64,000 bases of DNA from Hyaloperonospora brassicae (lineage: Eukaryota > Oomycota > Peronosporomycetes > Peronosporales > Peronosporaceae), in contig CANTFL010001170.1 in assembly GCA_947650285.1 (NCBI GenBank), positions 1-64,000 of the forward strand, read 5' to 3'. Each line of letters opens with the position of its first letter. The stretch's first letter is position 1. This document shows, in pieces, positions 10,881-23,400 of the stretch. Made by a program: the position numbers and the translations under genes. The notes below the pieces were generated by a model. That model saw nothing but the letters and a program-made list of their open reading frames with translations, searched no databases and was not told the origin of the DNA.

Positions 10881-13800
10881 GTCAACGCCATGATCAGACT
10901 GCTATCGTGGCTAGAGTACTCCACGTCCTTATTTTTGTCTTTCTCGCAATCCGTCTGATTAGCTTCGCTAGACGCTTGTGGTGCCAACTCATAAGTACTT
11001 AATCTACTCTAGGAAGTGGACGGAAGACGACGACCTATTTGTCGACCTACCAGCATTGACACGGAAGTATAAAACAACGGTAGTAGCTGTCGAGATATAC
11101 CTTGATGATGATCAACAGGTGCTATGTATAGATACTCTGGACGTAATAACAAATCGAAACTTAACCAAGAAACTGCATTTATTTTTGAATATGCTGCCGC
11201 AAAAAACCTGTTCGAACCATTCTACCGCAAAAAGCTTATAAATAAGGAATAAATCAAAGCCTTTTTTCCTTTTTTGTGTGCAAAGTTAGAGGCGCCTAGA
11301 TAGTAATTTTGGACGATCACAAGGAGGTTGATGAAAAAGCAGAGTGTGAAATGATCGTTAGTAGCTGCAATATCTTCATCGCGGATCCCATAAGTACACA
11401 AATACACAGTTCACTTGCCATTGATACTGAAAATGGGTAAATCCAACAGTTTTTATATCCAAACGAGTAATATCCCTCCATACTGACTTTGCTAAGTACA
11501 AATTAAGGAATTATTACCGTCGAATGTACTCTTCAGCGCTGCTACGCTTATTATTTGATAAAAAAAACTTCCTCTCAATCACCTATACCACATATCGCTC
11601 CTCGAAGCGCGTTGAGGGTGGTGATCAGGTAGCTATATTCAAACGTGTAGTTTAATATCGTTAGAATACGGCAAACAGATATCCGTGTGATAATCTATAT
11701 AAATGAAAAGCAGATCTGCATCCTCCTTCTCCAAATGGAACACGTGAAGAAGATCAAGATTACGCTAAACGTAAGTATCATTAAGTATTTGAGACACCTG
11801 CCTATACATTGTCAGAAAGGCAGCTTGTGCTGTGACGGTACAAGCGGTACGTGCCCCCGTTACACCTAGTAGAGCTGTGTGGTCCGTACAACAACCAAAG
11901 ACAAATCATTCTACATAATCATTTCTAGTAAAGAACAAGATGTCTTAATCGCCACGCGTGATGGCTTCTCCATTGTGTGACGTCGAATGGACTGCGGTCA
12001 AAATTGCTATACGCCATATTGTTTGCTAAAAGGGAACGAGCAACATGCCACTATCGCCATCATCTTGAAATGATGGGTCAAAGGCCTGTGTGATTTAGCT
12101 TTTCCATTAACTTTCTTATCTGTCAGAGCTGTTTGGAAAACATGATCCTCAACATATCGAGCAGATAAAAAAGAAATATGAACAGGCTTCTACTACCTGT
12201 TTAACGTCCGTCATCGACCCAAAAGACCGGATTGGACATCTGTACGTCGAAAAGAGTCAGAGTAAAATTTAATTTGAGATAGTATATCGGTGAGAACGAA
12301 ACCGTAAGGTCTCGTCGTCCTCTCGGTAAAGATAAAATGATCGCGATCATCCAATTAAACTTAACCGGACGCGACGAAAGTTGATCCGAACAGGTTCGAG
12401 TTTCACGGCCCATTTGCGTTGGGGTCGTTAAAAGGTCGTGACGAACTGGCTCAGACCGACGTATAAGTCACAGATGGAAGAATAACGGGTTCAACTAAAG
12501 CTTTTGAATCCCATGCAGGGTACCCGAAACGTGCATGCTTACCCATAGCAACTACCTGGTGTCTTGCGGAACAGGGATTCCGTATTCTTGCAAGCAGGTC
12601 CAGGTAGATTTAAAGGTTAAGACGGGTAAGAATTAGCGAAAGCAATTCAACCTGATGAACATTGAATCGATAACAACAATGAGCCGCGGTCAATTTTTTG
12701 ATGAGGTTTCTTACTTTGCTTGGAGATATTAAGCATTTAGGGTGACGTTATTCCGTGGCTTCATCGTAGTACATCTATAAACTACATAAATTCTCTGGCG
12801 ATGTCAATGTGCACATAAAGTGTGTGTTCCATATTATTATGTTGCAGTACGTTTTCGTACACCTCACTTAGAAAGGCACATGAAAACATTAACTCGCTCT
12901 GCACACACCTCGATTTTTATAGAATTATTATACAATCAGCTAAGTATCCAGGAAGGATGTATCGGTAAGATTATGGGCCACCGAGCGTGCGCCATTTTGT
13001 TCATCATGACTACTTTGTTACACGTTGACGTAGCCGATTGAACTTGTGTAGTTGAAGCCGGCGGTATAGGTAAATATATTGAGTGTTAAATACTTTCGCA
13101 AGTTAACCCTACCATATGTAGATAACCAGCAGTGCGACTTGACCTGGTTAAGTCGCACTTTGCATACATACAGCGTTCTTATGAACAGGTGTTAGTCTGG
13201 GTCAAATGTGACGTCCGTATGTTGCTGCCGTACCTATCATCTCTACTCCGACTTAAGAATCGTCATTTCTCGTCGCATACGCCAACTTGTCTCTTATGCG
13301 TCCAACCTGTCAACGTTTTAGGAAATCATGTAAAGTCAGCCACGACTTGCAACAAGTATTGCTGTCGTAATTTAGAAATTCATTAACCTGTCAGAAAAAA
13401 CAAATTCTGAAGTACTTCGCTTAATATGTCAGAGACGGATTCATCGCGTGACTGATTACAATGATTACATGGCATCTAAGCATGCAGAAGCGTGCACGTC
13501 AATCCACGGCGCGTAAGATCCACGATTAATGTCGCCATTGTTTATAAATGCCGCTGCCGCTTCTTCAACAGGGTATATAATCCACGCCACGCGCATAATA
13601 CGAGTAAATTGATCTTATTACCTATTTCAATTAAAGTACTCCATTGGAATCGCCACCAAGCTTCGATAGAGATTGTCAGCTTAACAAATAAAGAGAATAA
13701 CTATCGAAGCAGTGGTGAAGAATTGATTTAAACAAATAAATTCTTATGCTACAAGCGGTGGCGAAGACAGTGAGTATACGGGGGATAAAGATGGCTATAG

Positions 13801-16800
13801 AGAACCGTATCAGGGATCCCGAAGCAAGCTTATAGTATTGCGAAAACTTCCTCGCTTGCGTATCATACCATTTGTCTCGTCGTTAAATCAAACGAACGTG
13901 GTGTAAATTAGGGTTTGCTCTGTCCAAGAGAAGATGTCGAACAAAAAGAGAGGATGATCAAGCATAAACGTATACCGAAGGTACATGACCATACCTATTC
14001 GGTCTCACATACGCGTCGTAATGAAAGCTGTTATGCATCAACGGTTTAATCAAAGATGCCACTACATCAGACTGGTCACGACCAAATGGATAAGGGCAAT
14101 GATTTATTCGCGTACTACGCCACATGAGCGTCTGGAGAGGAACACGATTATAGCGATGCCAAGCAAAAATGTTTGAGTTTATTTCACCTATTCATGTCGT
14201 AGTTTCCCCTAAAAAAACAACGGGCAATACACATAATCGCTCCTGTGTCTAATGATTCCCTTTATGATGCGGTTAGGCATCTATCGCAATAAAACTAAAT
14301 TCTCCTAGAAGACGTGTGGGTGTTGTTGTTGCACCTTCTCCTCATTAGATCTACATGATCCTTCTAACTGGGAACGCTCTCACGAGATGACTGGTAAGAC
14401 CTTGTGTTGACTGAACACAAGGCTGCGTACTCCCGACGTTACTTAAACGTGGCGTGAGGAAGCGCCGCTAGGTAAGCAAATTTAGAGGCTAGGATAAGAA
14501 AACATATATTTATATATTAGAACAGTATTCAACCAAGTTATGAATCTTTGTCAATCTCCTTTGCCTCGACCTACCTATATAAGACCATAAATTCTGGTGT
14601 GGGTTTCTAGCTCACCACTCATTGCGCGAGTCTAGCGGCAATTTGTTTTTAATTTGGTTAATGTAGCGTCTTCATTAACCAATAAATGGAAGCTTCCAAA
14701 AAGTTTAACCTCGTGGGTAATATTCCGCCAACATCACCTCTTCTTGAGTAATATTAGTTCAATATTATCGAAATAGATGATATGCTAAAATTGGTACGTT
14801 ATATCAATATGTTGTAACGGACTTGCCATGTTACAACCCTTGCTAGTCCATCGGATCTTAGTATATTGCTTGTAGCTGTAGCGGCAGCTACTATATGGCA
14901 TCTAGATATAAATTGTCGAATCGAGCCGCTTCACTTAGTTTTGAAGATTCGGTAATTTAGAAAAATCTCGCCACTATATGAGTATGAAAGCTTCTGCTTT
15001 TTCAAGAGTGGGCAGTAAGCTTTTAATTATGAAAGCGTTGGTTTTATGGCGCATCTAACTCTAATGATGACACCCGATGCGAGCGTTAGAAACTCTCGCT
15101 TACTTGCGGATAGCTTATCGATCGCCATTCGAAGATGTGTAGCGCTGCTGTCGACGTATGAAATGTAAGTATTATATACTAATTTTTTAAGCTGTCGTAA
15201 ACCGCTAACGACATACATATGAAGTCACGTTGATGTACGCATCGCGGAAGATCTGTGTCGACCACTGATTTATAGCGTATCTGGAACATATACTAGTCAG
15301 ATTAAGGCTTTCGGATTGTAGAGCAAGCTATTAATTTCAAAAGTCGACTCCTTACGTCACCAAACATAGCGTGCTAGGTTCTTTTCTAGGACCAAATGGT
15401 TTATTGAATTGACAGCACAATGGTCTAGTGAGTCTATGTCATACGATATCTTGACTCTTCTCACGACCTGAGACGCTTTAGAAAGGCACGTGCCTAAAAT
15501 AGCTTTAGAGGAGAGCTGAAATCTATTTATTTTTTAAAGAATACATCAGACTGAATGTCATTAATCGAAACACTTAAAGTCTAAATTTGGAAAACGTTCT
15601 CAAAAAATATCGCGTAACTGGTGGCTGACACACGTCATATCCAGAACAATTGATAAGGTGTTCTTATTATAAAATGAATGGGATGTCATGCTTGGTGTGA
15701 ACACACGTATTATCCCCGTTTGTAACAGACGTATTTTATAGTTACGCGAGGGGTAACGACGGAAACCCGCGTCTCTGGATCAGTATTTCTCACTTACCAA
15801 TTATAATATCAAGTAGTCGTAACTCTGAGGCTTTAAGATAACTCAATCCATTTTCACTCGTAAAGTTCGATATATCTTCATTTGCCAGCATCCAGCTCAA
15901 GTTTTCATTATCATTTAGATGTCTGATATTCTGTCGATATCGATACCCCACGGAAAGTACGAGGCCTGTTTTTATGCACGGCGGTAGGTGATTCTATACA
16001 TATGTATCGAAACTCCCCGACCACTACAAATGACTTTATTGTATTCAACATAGATTGATATAGCTCCTTGTCGAACAAATATGCATGCATTATAGGATAT
16101 TAGCACACCTTTTTAATTTATTATGATCACCAAGAATGACATTGTTGCGACCAATTTAGTCTGCGTATTATTGTCGTTTATTCGGTGTACTACAGTTCGT
16201 GTCCCAGACTAAAAATGTGATGGAGAATCGAGCATTATTAATTATACCAGCGTTGCTCAAGAGAATGACAGTCATGCCTCGAATGACGCACCATGAGATC
16301 GCCCACAAGGGCATTATCGCTTGTAAATATTCATCCTTTCATTTATTGGTTTGATCGGCACTCACAATGTCACATGTATTGATTGAACGATCATTTACTA
16401 GCATGGTCACTAGGAAGACGGTTACGGTAGCAGCCTGTTTTGACGCGTGGGCCATTATTACTTCCGCGAGATCTTGAACCTCTTTAGAAGTTGCTCTAAA
16501 AGTATTGAGATGGCAAATCAATAAAACTCGGGATGCCTTTGAACAGGACTATCGACCAAGGACTTCGCAGTCTATCATGAATATGTGTGTCTGGTATTAC
16601 CAACAACACTTTTTCTTTAAAAGTCTCCCGGAATGTATAGTTATTTTTTATATTTCATTTATTGCTACTAGACGCAATACATTCTCCACGCCTCGATTAG
16701 ATTTTTTAAAAAAGAAATTGATCTGAGGATAGTCGTCGACGATATGTGGAGCTTATCACTGAGAAGTTTAAATATATGAGAACAAAGTCGACGCAAAATG

Positions 16801-19103
16801 CGTATCTTTGTCTAAAACAAGAAACCTTATCAGTATGTGAAGTCGCTCACACGTGATGGAGGAGAAAATATAGAAATATATATTTGACTGAGAACTTGGT
16901 GCTTTATGATGCAAGTTATACGATTTTTCCCATAATATATACAAAGTGAAGTGTTATCTTGTTTGTATGAACAATCGGCATGTCATGTATCGTCGAAATG
17001 AATCGACTTATAACATACGCGAATATTGGTAGTGGCTATGAGGCGTACCTTAAGGCTGCGGCATCAACGCACTGAGAGTATTTGCAAAATCTAGACAAGT
17101 TATGCGAGTGGTTACATGGTACTATCTGGCTTTATAAATCTTATGTAGTCGAAATTAGTAACTTGCAAACGATTCAGTTACCTGTATGTTGTATATGAGA
17201 TTACTTGTAAAATATATTGTATATACAAGATAATGTTGTCAAACGACGCAAGATTATTGGTAAACGTACAAAATGTAGCCAGCGACAACCGATGCCTTAT
17301 CTATGCATCTTGGTGTCGTCTCGGAAATAATACGGCAAGTTTTCTTGACGATTTTTTTGACAACTGAATGAGTCGATAACTCTTTCAATCGAGTGATTGT
17401 CGATGTTACGAGTGCCATGTAACCATCAACTAACGATAACTAGTCTTACTTAAAAAATTAAGGTGATAGTTGGAAAGCCTTTGGTGAAGCATATGAAACT
17501 TTGGCGTACCATCTATATACTAATCCCCAGGGACCCATCGAATGTACCATTGATGAGATACTAGTAGGTTTGGAGAGATGCTTTTATAACAAATAATTTG
17601 CACAACGTTTTTAAAATTTTGAGAATATAACAATCCTGATGACAAAGAATCGCGAATATAATTATATTTTGTTTGTTCAAATGCACAGCCCACGAACTCC
17701 TCGTACTATATATAATGAATACAACATGTGTTACTTCATTCTCAACTAATCGATGACCGTCGGTACGATTTCTACTAAAAATCATTCCAGTCAGTGTGGT
17801 TTAATAATAACTGTTTAGTCCAAAGTCCACGTCAACTCTACTCATATACCACAAACGCCGACGAACATGGTGATATTTATGGTCGACAAATTTGCTGACA
17901 ATTATCAATAATGAGATACGTTATATAAAACGAAAGTTAAGTATAAGAAATATTACTTGCTGCGCGATCAGAAATTTTCCACAAACATATTTGCAATTAT
18001 ATACTTATGATGCTGAAAGTGACACATCGACATTATATGTGAGACGTTCAAAAATCGATCGTATTAAGTAATAAAACTTATACCAATTAGTATTTAAGGT
18101 CATCATTACTTAAAAAATGAAGCATCATTGCTATCATTTAGCAACATACATCATTGCGTCTGGAAAGATCATGCTATGATGTTCTATTTAAGTATATATC
18201 GATGGCCAGTCTGTAGTAGGTAAAAATTTGCTTCAGGAACAATTTTTCGGCTATTCGCTTTAGCTATTCTATCACAGTTGTACATAAGGGTTGATCGGGT
18301 AGTTATGTATTTCTTATTTTGTTTGATTATTTGTCAGCTCAAAATTAAGTGAAAACATTTAATTGGAGGTGCTTATCATGATATAACCCTATTAAACTGG
18401 ATTATTCCCCATTTTGCACCGGTCACGACTGATAATTTTGAAACTGGTAATGCTTCGCTATCACATACAAATTCTTTATTTCGGGACTTGTGCTCCTCGA
18501 TAATCAGTGTATATGTCCCGATACTCATCCGGAACACTGTAATAAAACTTGTTGTTGGATTAGGACATTGGATCATTAGCAAACATGTATCTTTTACGAA
18601 AAGAATTTTCATACGATATACGTTTGCTTTATGGGTGAGAGATATCCACTCCGAATAAGACGTGATTTCACAAACAAATTATCGTGTAATTCAAATGATA
18701 ATTTATTCCATTCATCTGCACAAGAGAACCAACGGTTAATGATCGCATCGGAATGACTGAGGTTTTCCAGCTACATCTATTATGTATATAACGGGTTCTG
18801 CCGATTAATATACCATTCATATTCCCATAATATACACTTAGTATTAAAAAGAATATTGAATTGAGCAGAGTGTACTATAAATTTACATTATTCTAGAAAA
18901 TTTTTCCGGATAATAAACGACGGGTGTGGTGGAATGGTGTAGCATGCTATCAATTAAACAAATAGCTCGGGTTCAAACTCAGAAGCGATCACACGGATAG
19001 GACACCCATAGAATGGATCTGAAACCGCCACGTAAGTCCTTTTACTTCAGATTCATTGCAATGCACAGAAGAAAAGAGCTGCGAACACAAAAATGCAAAT
19101 CCC
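10881..19103. other. AT-rich region without a recognised gene
   Basis: About 8.2 kb with no ORF I can assign. An 87-codon ORF at 10978-11241 begins just past the array edge and is not recognised. A CGTCT...AGACG foldback lies at about 10950-10975, and a perfect nine-base-pair hairpin (CCTTGTGTT, loop GACTG) at 14400-14422. Other ORFs are 60-80 codons, as expected by chance at this base composition. Parts may be transposons decayed beyond recognition. Confidence 0.6.
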
Positions 19104-20401
19104 CTATTCGACGACTAGATCGGAAATCTCATCTGCAATATCAGCACCATCCGTATCATCAGGAGTATCTCGTCAGCAATCACTCATTTACTCAAAAAGA
19201 GTCCACCGTACACGTCGTGCTTGGTAATGTGCCAGTAGCGGTAGTCTACAGTGAACCCAGATGCGGCAATTGACATGCGAACAACATCGTTGAAGACAGC
19301 TTTCCATGAAACGCTGACCAACGCCACCACCTCCTCCACGCTTGGTGGCTGAGAATGTCCATTTTTGGTGTACTGCACCCGATCAGATCTCTTTCAGTCG
19401 TCAACCAAGCTCAAAAGACAATCTTTAAGGGACCTGAACTTTTGTGATGTCCCCTGCCGCAGGTACGGCGTTAGACATCCAGGAAGAACCATCATATCGA
19501 TATTCTTGCTGATGCACTTCTCCTCGACGTCCTTCGCTATATGCGCTCGCATCGAGTCCCAAACGATCCCTTGGAAGTCGTAGAAGTTCAGAAGCGCTGG
19601 TATCATCAATTCGATCCACTTAATGAGAAGTTCACTGTTCATCCGAGCACGCTCTTGATACGAAACGTAACCCGCACCTCTCTTCTGGAAGGTTTTTCCG
19701 CGCCTTTCCATATCATGAGTGGTGGCGGCTTTGTCCCTGTCACTGTGACGGTAATCGAAACAGTGATTCGCATCGAAGCGAACCCGGTCGACCGCAAAAC
19801 GACATGACGTGCGCCGGTAAAGTCCACAGTGTCGCACCGCGGGTCTGCAAAGAATTCTGCCGTATCATCTCACAGAAGCGTGCCGCTGGGGCTGAGCTCG
19901 TACTTCTTTTATGAGAGTTACGAAAATATCGAACGGCACGCGCAGTAAGCTCGTCGTAACTTTATACGGTGTGGTTGGTCGTCCGTTGTAAAGAGAGGCC
20001 ATAGCGAGTCATGAAGCGAGCGAGCCACTTGTACGATGCGCAGAATTCATTGTCGTCCAGCTCATCTTTAGAGAGCTCGCGTGCGGATACTTGAATCCAC
20101 TGACGCGACCCTTTTTCTTCTTCGATCTCAGGGATACGATCTGAACAAACAGCACATCGTCTTCCTCGCCAAGCCGTGGGTGTCTACCGCCACCTGTCAC
20201 ACGCAGCTGCAGCGCCGGGGAGTTTGTGATGGCTTCGCGATTCTCCCACCAATAGCGAATCGGGGCCTCTGACACTTGCCCCCCTCGCTCCACGTGAAAG
20301 TGCTTCAATGCGCGCGTAGGAACCCCACCACCAGGAACTTTGATCCACTCGATCAATTCCCGCTTCTCGAGGCTGGTCTTTGGAACGCGCCTGGGTTCCA
20401 T
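19104..20401 (-). pseudogene. pogo/Tigger-like transposase pseudogene (DDE_1 superfamily)
   Basis: Reads right to left from ATG at 20401 to a stop at 19104, about 430 codons, near the expected length for this family. The N-terminal 80 residues look like the helix-turn-helix part (EWIK, GGGVPTRALKHF, a WWENR motif). A second DNA-binding stretch follows near 20030 (WLARFMTRYGLSL). The catalytic domain keeps the first acidic site (DDTAEFF) near 19866, VDFTGARHVV near 19825, and IVWDSMRAH near 19558. The third aspartate, in GDIT near 19450, is out of frame because of an upstream indel. The C-terminus (WHITKHDVYG, then an acidic Asp-rich tail) lies at 19104-19250. At least four frame changes and an in-frame stop near 19960 make it non-functional. 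I could not find terminal inverted repeats. The family call rests on motif order and spacing. Confidence 0.85.
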
Positions 20402-23400
20402 GATGTGCTATAGAAGATGAAGTTCTTCAATGCGAAGAGAGCTTTATTTCTTGTGATCTAAACGAATGAAGGGTGAACGGGAATTTCTGAGAAAGCGCTA
20501 CTAACCATTTATCTAAGGCAATACTTTGTTACAACGATTTTGTACCATAACATTTTATGGTATACTAATGGGCACGGTATAATACTGTTTTTTACCTAAA
20601 CATATGGCTAGAGTATTATATTCGGACAGGGTATATCATACGGAAGAATCCGTTAACTAACCGATTAAGATGGAGTCCATTCGCCCCCACTGCGTTCTCT
20701 AGTAATTTGCATAGCCGAATTAGGCTAACAGAATCTAATTATTCTCTCCGTTGATTATCTCACGGAAAAATACATCATTTTAGTCACCTGTTATGGTCTA
20801 ATGTATGGTATATTGGAATGGCGGAAGTCATTTGATTGGCGGAGCTGAATTCATTTTAATATTGACTATGATATCATTTTAGGTCCAAATCTGCTGTGAA
20901 TTGTAGCTCATGCACACATCAATATTCTGCCGCACTTAGTAGCCCAGCCGAGCTTAAAATTATCCTGAGTATTCTAATGATTAGAGTCATTTTTCAGCAG
21001 TTTCTTTCTTCAAATGCACTTTTTCTAAGATTTTGACGTACTACTACATCCTTCTTTTTATATCTATACTATAGCTTTAAACGTTAGCGTCAAAGACCTA
21101 GCAATCACCTTATAAATCAAATTTAGACGTGGCTGAACATAATTTATCTCGCCCACTCCTTTCAATTATTCAACGAATTTGCTCTTACTTGTCATAAGCA
21201 TATCCACGTTAGACGTACAGCTCCATATTTATCTTCATCTTAGCAAGCAGTCCTCAGTATTTTATATCTTTCCGTGCTTGAATGTAAATAACGATGTGTA
21301 AGCGGCAAAGTGAATTTCTATTCGTCCTAATCAATACTATTGGTAGTATAATGGTATAATTTTATACCCTTTTTTAAATTCAGACGCATAGAGACACGAG
21401 ATATTGTCTCGTGCAAAAAGATAACCTGATGAGTGTCATCGATTCAGGTTTTGTTTCTACTTGGTAAAGTTATCTCAGCATGCTTGTAGAGGCATAACAA
21501 TTATGATCACATTGTACGAATATTTTAGCTAAGCGTTTTATACCTTCATTTATCGATTATTACGCTGCAAGTCGAATAATAAATCTTCCTTCGGTCTCCC
21601 CACGACCACAGATATATTTATCTATATATGCAATTGACCCGAACATTTTGCGCAATCGATCCACACTCGGACGCCGTCAGCCGTGATATTGATCGTAATA
21701 CGAATCTCTATGTTGTCAGAATAAATTGCATAACCTTACATCCTATCACGTGTTGTGGCAAGATGGAGTTAAGGAGAGTTACTCCTATCCCTAGACTCCT
21801 CAAATTCGACTACAATCTACGCTATATAAGAAGATAAATTTGATAAGAATGTGATCCGAAGACTCATTATATAGAATACAGTAACATTTTTGGTTCTATG
21901 TCGACCCTATCAATTATATTCTAGTGCCTTTCACACAAAACAGTTAAGTATTCTTACAGTTTAGACCTCCATATCACAATCCTAGCCACAGACAATAAGC
22001 AATCACCAATATTGTGTCTATAGCAATGTCGTAATAATCGATAGCAAGTGGCTGCAAAACGTGCATAAAATATTTTTAATTCGGACTTGAATTTAATTTG
22101 ATGTCATTAAACAGCATATCCAGCAACGGCAAGGGCATTTTAATAGCCCAATATTAGCGATGCGATGGTCTATAAATATGTTCGGAATCTTGACAGACCA
22201 TCATAAATTTTAAACGAAGGGAAGTAGATTTCCTCACGTGATTGCGAGTGAATGCAAACACACTTCATTTTGATCGTCAATGGTAAAAAATATATAAAAG
22301 TGTTGCAGTGTCAATATGAACGTGTTTCTCGCTGACTTACTGCTTCATCAAGGCTAAAGTGAATCGGTTTCCAGGGCTGAGACGTATCGAAAGACAACTC
22401 GAACATACTGCTGTCTTCACATTGTCGTGTTGAGGCATGGTACAGACGCCATGGCTTAAATTACATGATTGTCTGCGGTGAGATTGTGAGAGCACAGCAA
22501 ATCTGTAAGCACCCTTTCCATACGGTTCAGCGTAATGCTAGCCTAGAAAGAGTGAAATGGATCGAGGTAGTTCATATTATGTACATATTTAAATGAATGA
22601 AACTACTGCCAGGATTCTGTTTTAGTTTTATTTTGCCGGTTGAGAAGATGCCGGTGGCTATGTTATAGCATAAGCAGCGACAAAGGCCTGCCACTCGAAT
22701 AATCGAGTAATCTGGGACATGGTTGCATGCCTATCGATTTGCATCCGAAGAAGAAGCCCTACGGTGCTTAAAATGGCTGTAATGGACCTAACATGCCTCA
22801 ACAACCATACAGAAATAATCCCTCACGTGAATAAGGTTTGTTTTATAAGTTTCGACACTAATGGAAAAGTCACAAGGTAATAGATTTATCATGACTGCAA
22901 CCATCTCCGCGACAATCCATGTCATGCTTTGCAATAGATTAAGTGTAGACGATCATCATTTTGATCTTATTGCGCTTCCTGGTTTAAATTCGTTGATAAT
23001 CGCATTTCTAGCGATCGAAAAAACGCACCCTTTCGAGGTATACATAGTTCCACAATGAAGCGGATTTGCGACTCTTGAATTGGGGGGGGTATTTCGATAT
23101 TATGATTTCAGCGGCGGTAAATACGAGGACGAATATGTTATCACCATATCAGCAGCGGGAGGAAGTAACTTTGATGAGTTATCAGATTACAATATGTGCT
23201 TCCTATCCTCAAATAAATGGAGGCATTCCCGCAGTAGAAAATTTGATCAAATCTAAAATTATGCCATTTTTTTTCGTACATATTGACGTAGTAGTTACGA
23301 AAATGACTGAAATCCTATTCGGAGTGTATATAGCACGAGCCAGTCACAACTTCCTCGTGAACAAATCATTGCGATCGACGATTTCATGGTTCAATCGTAT

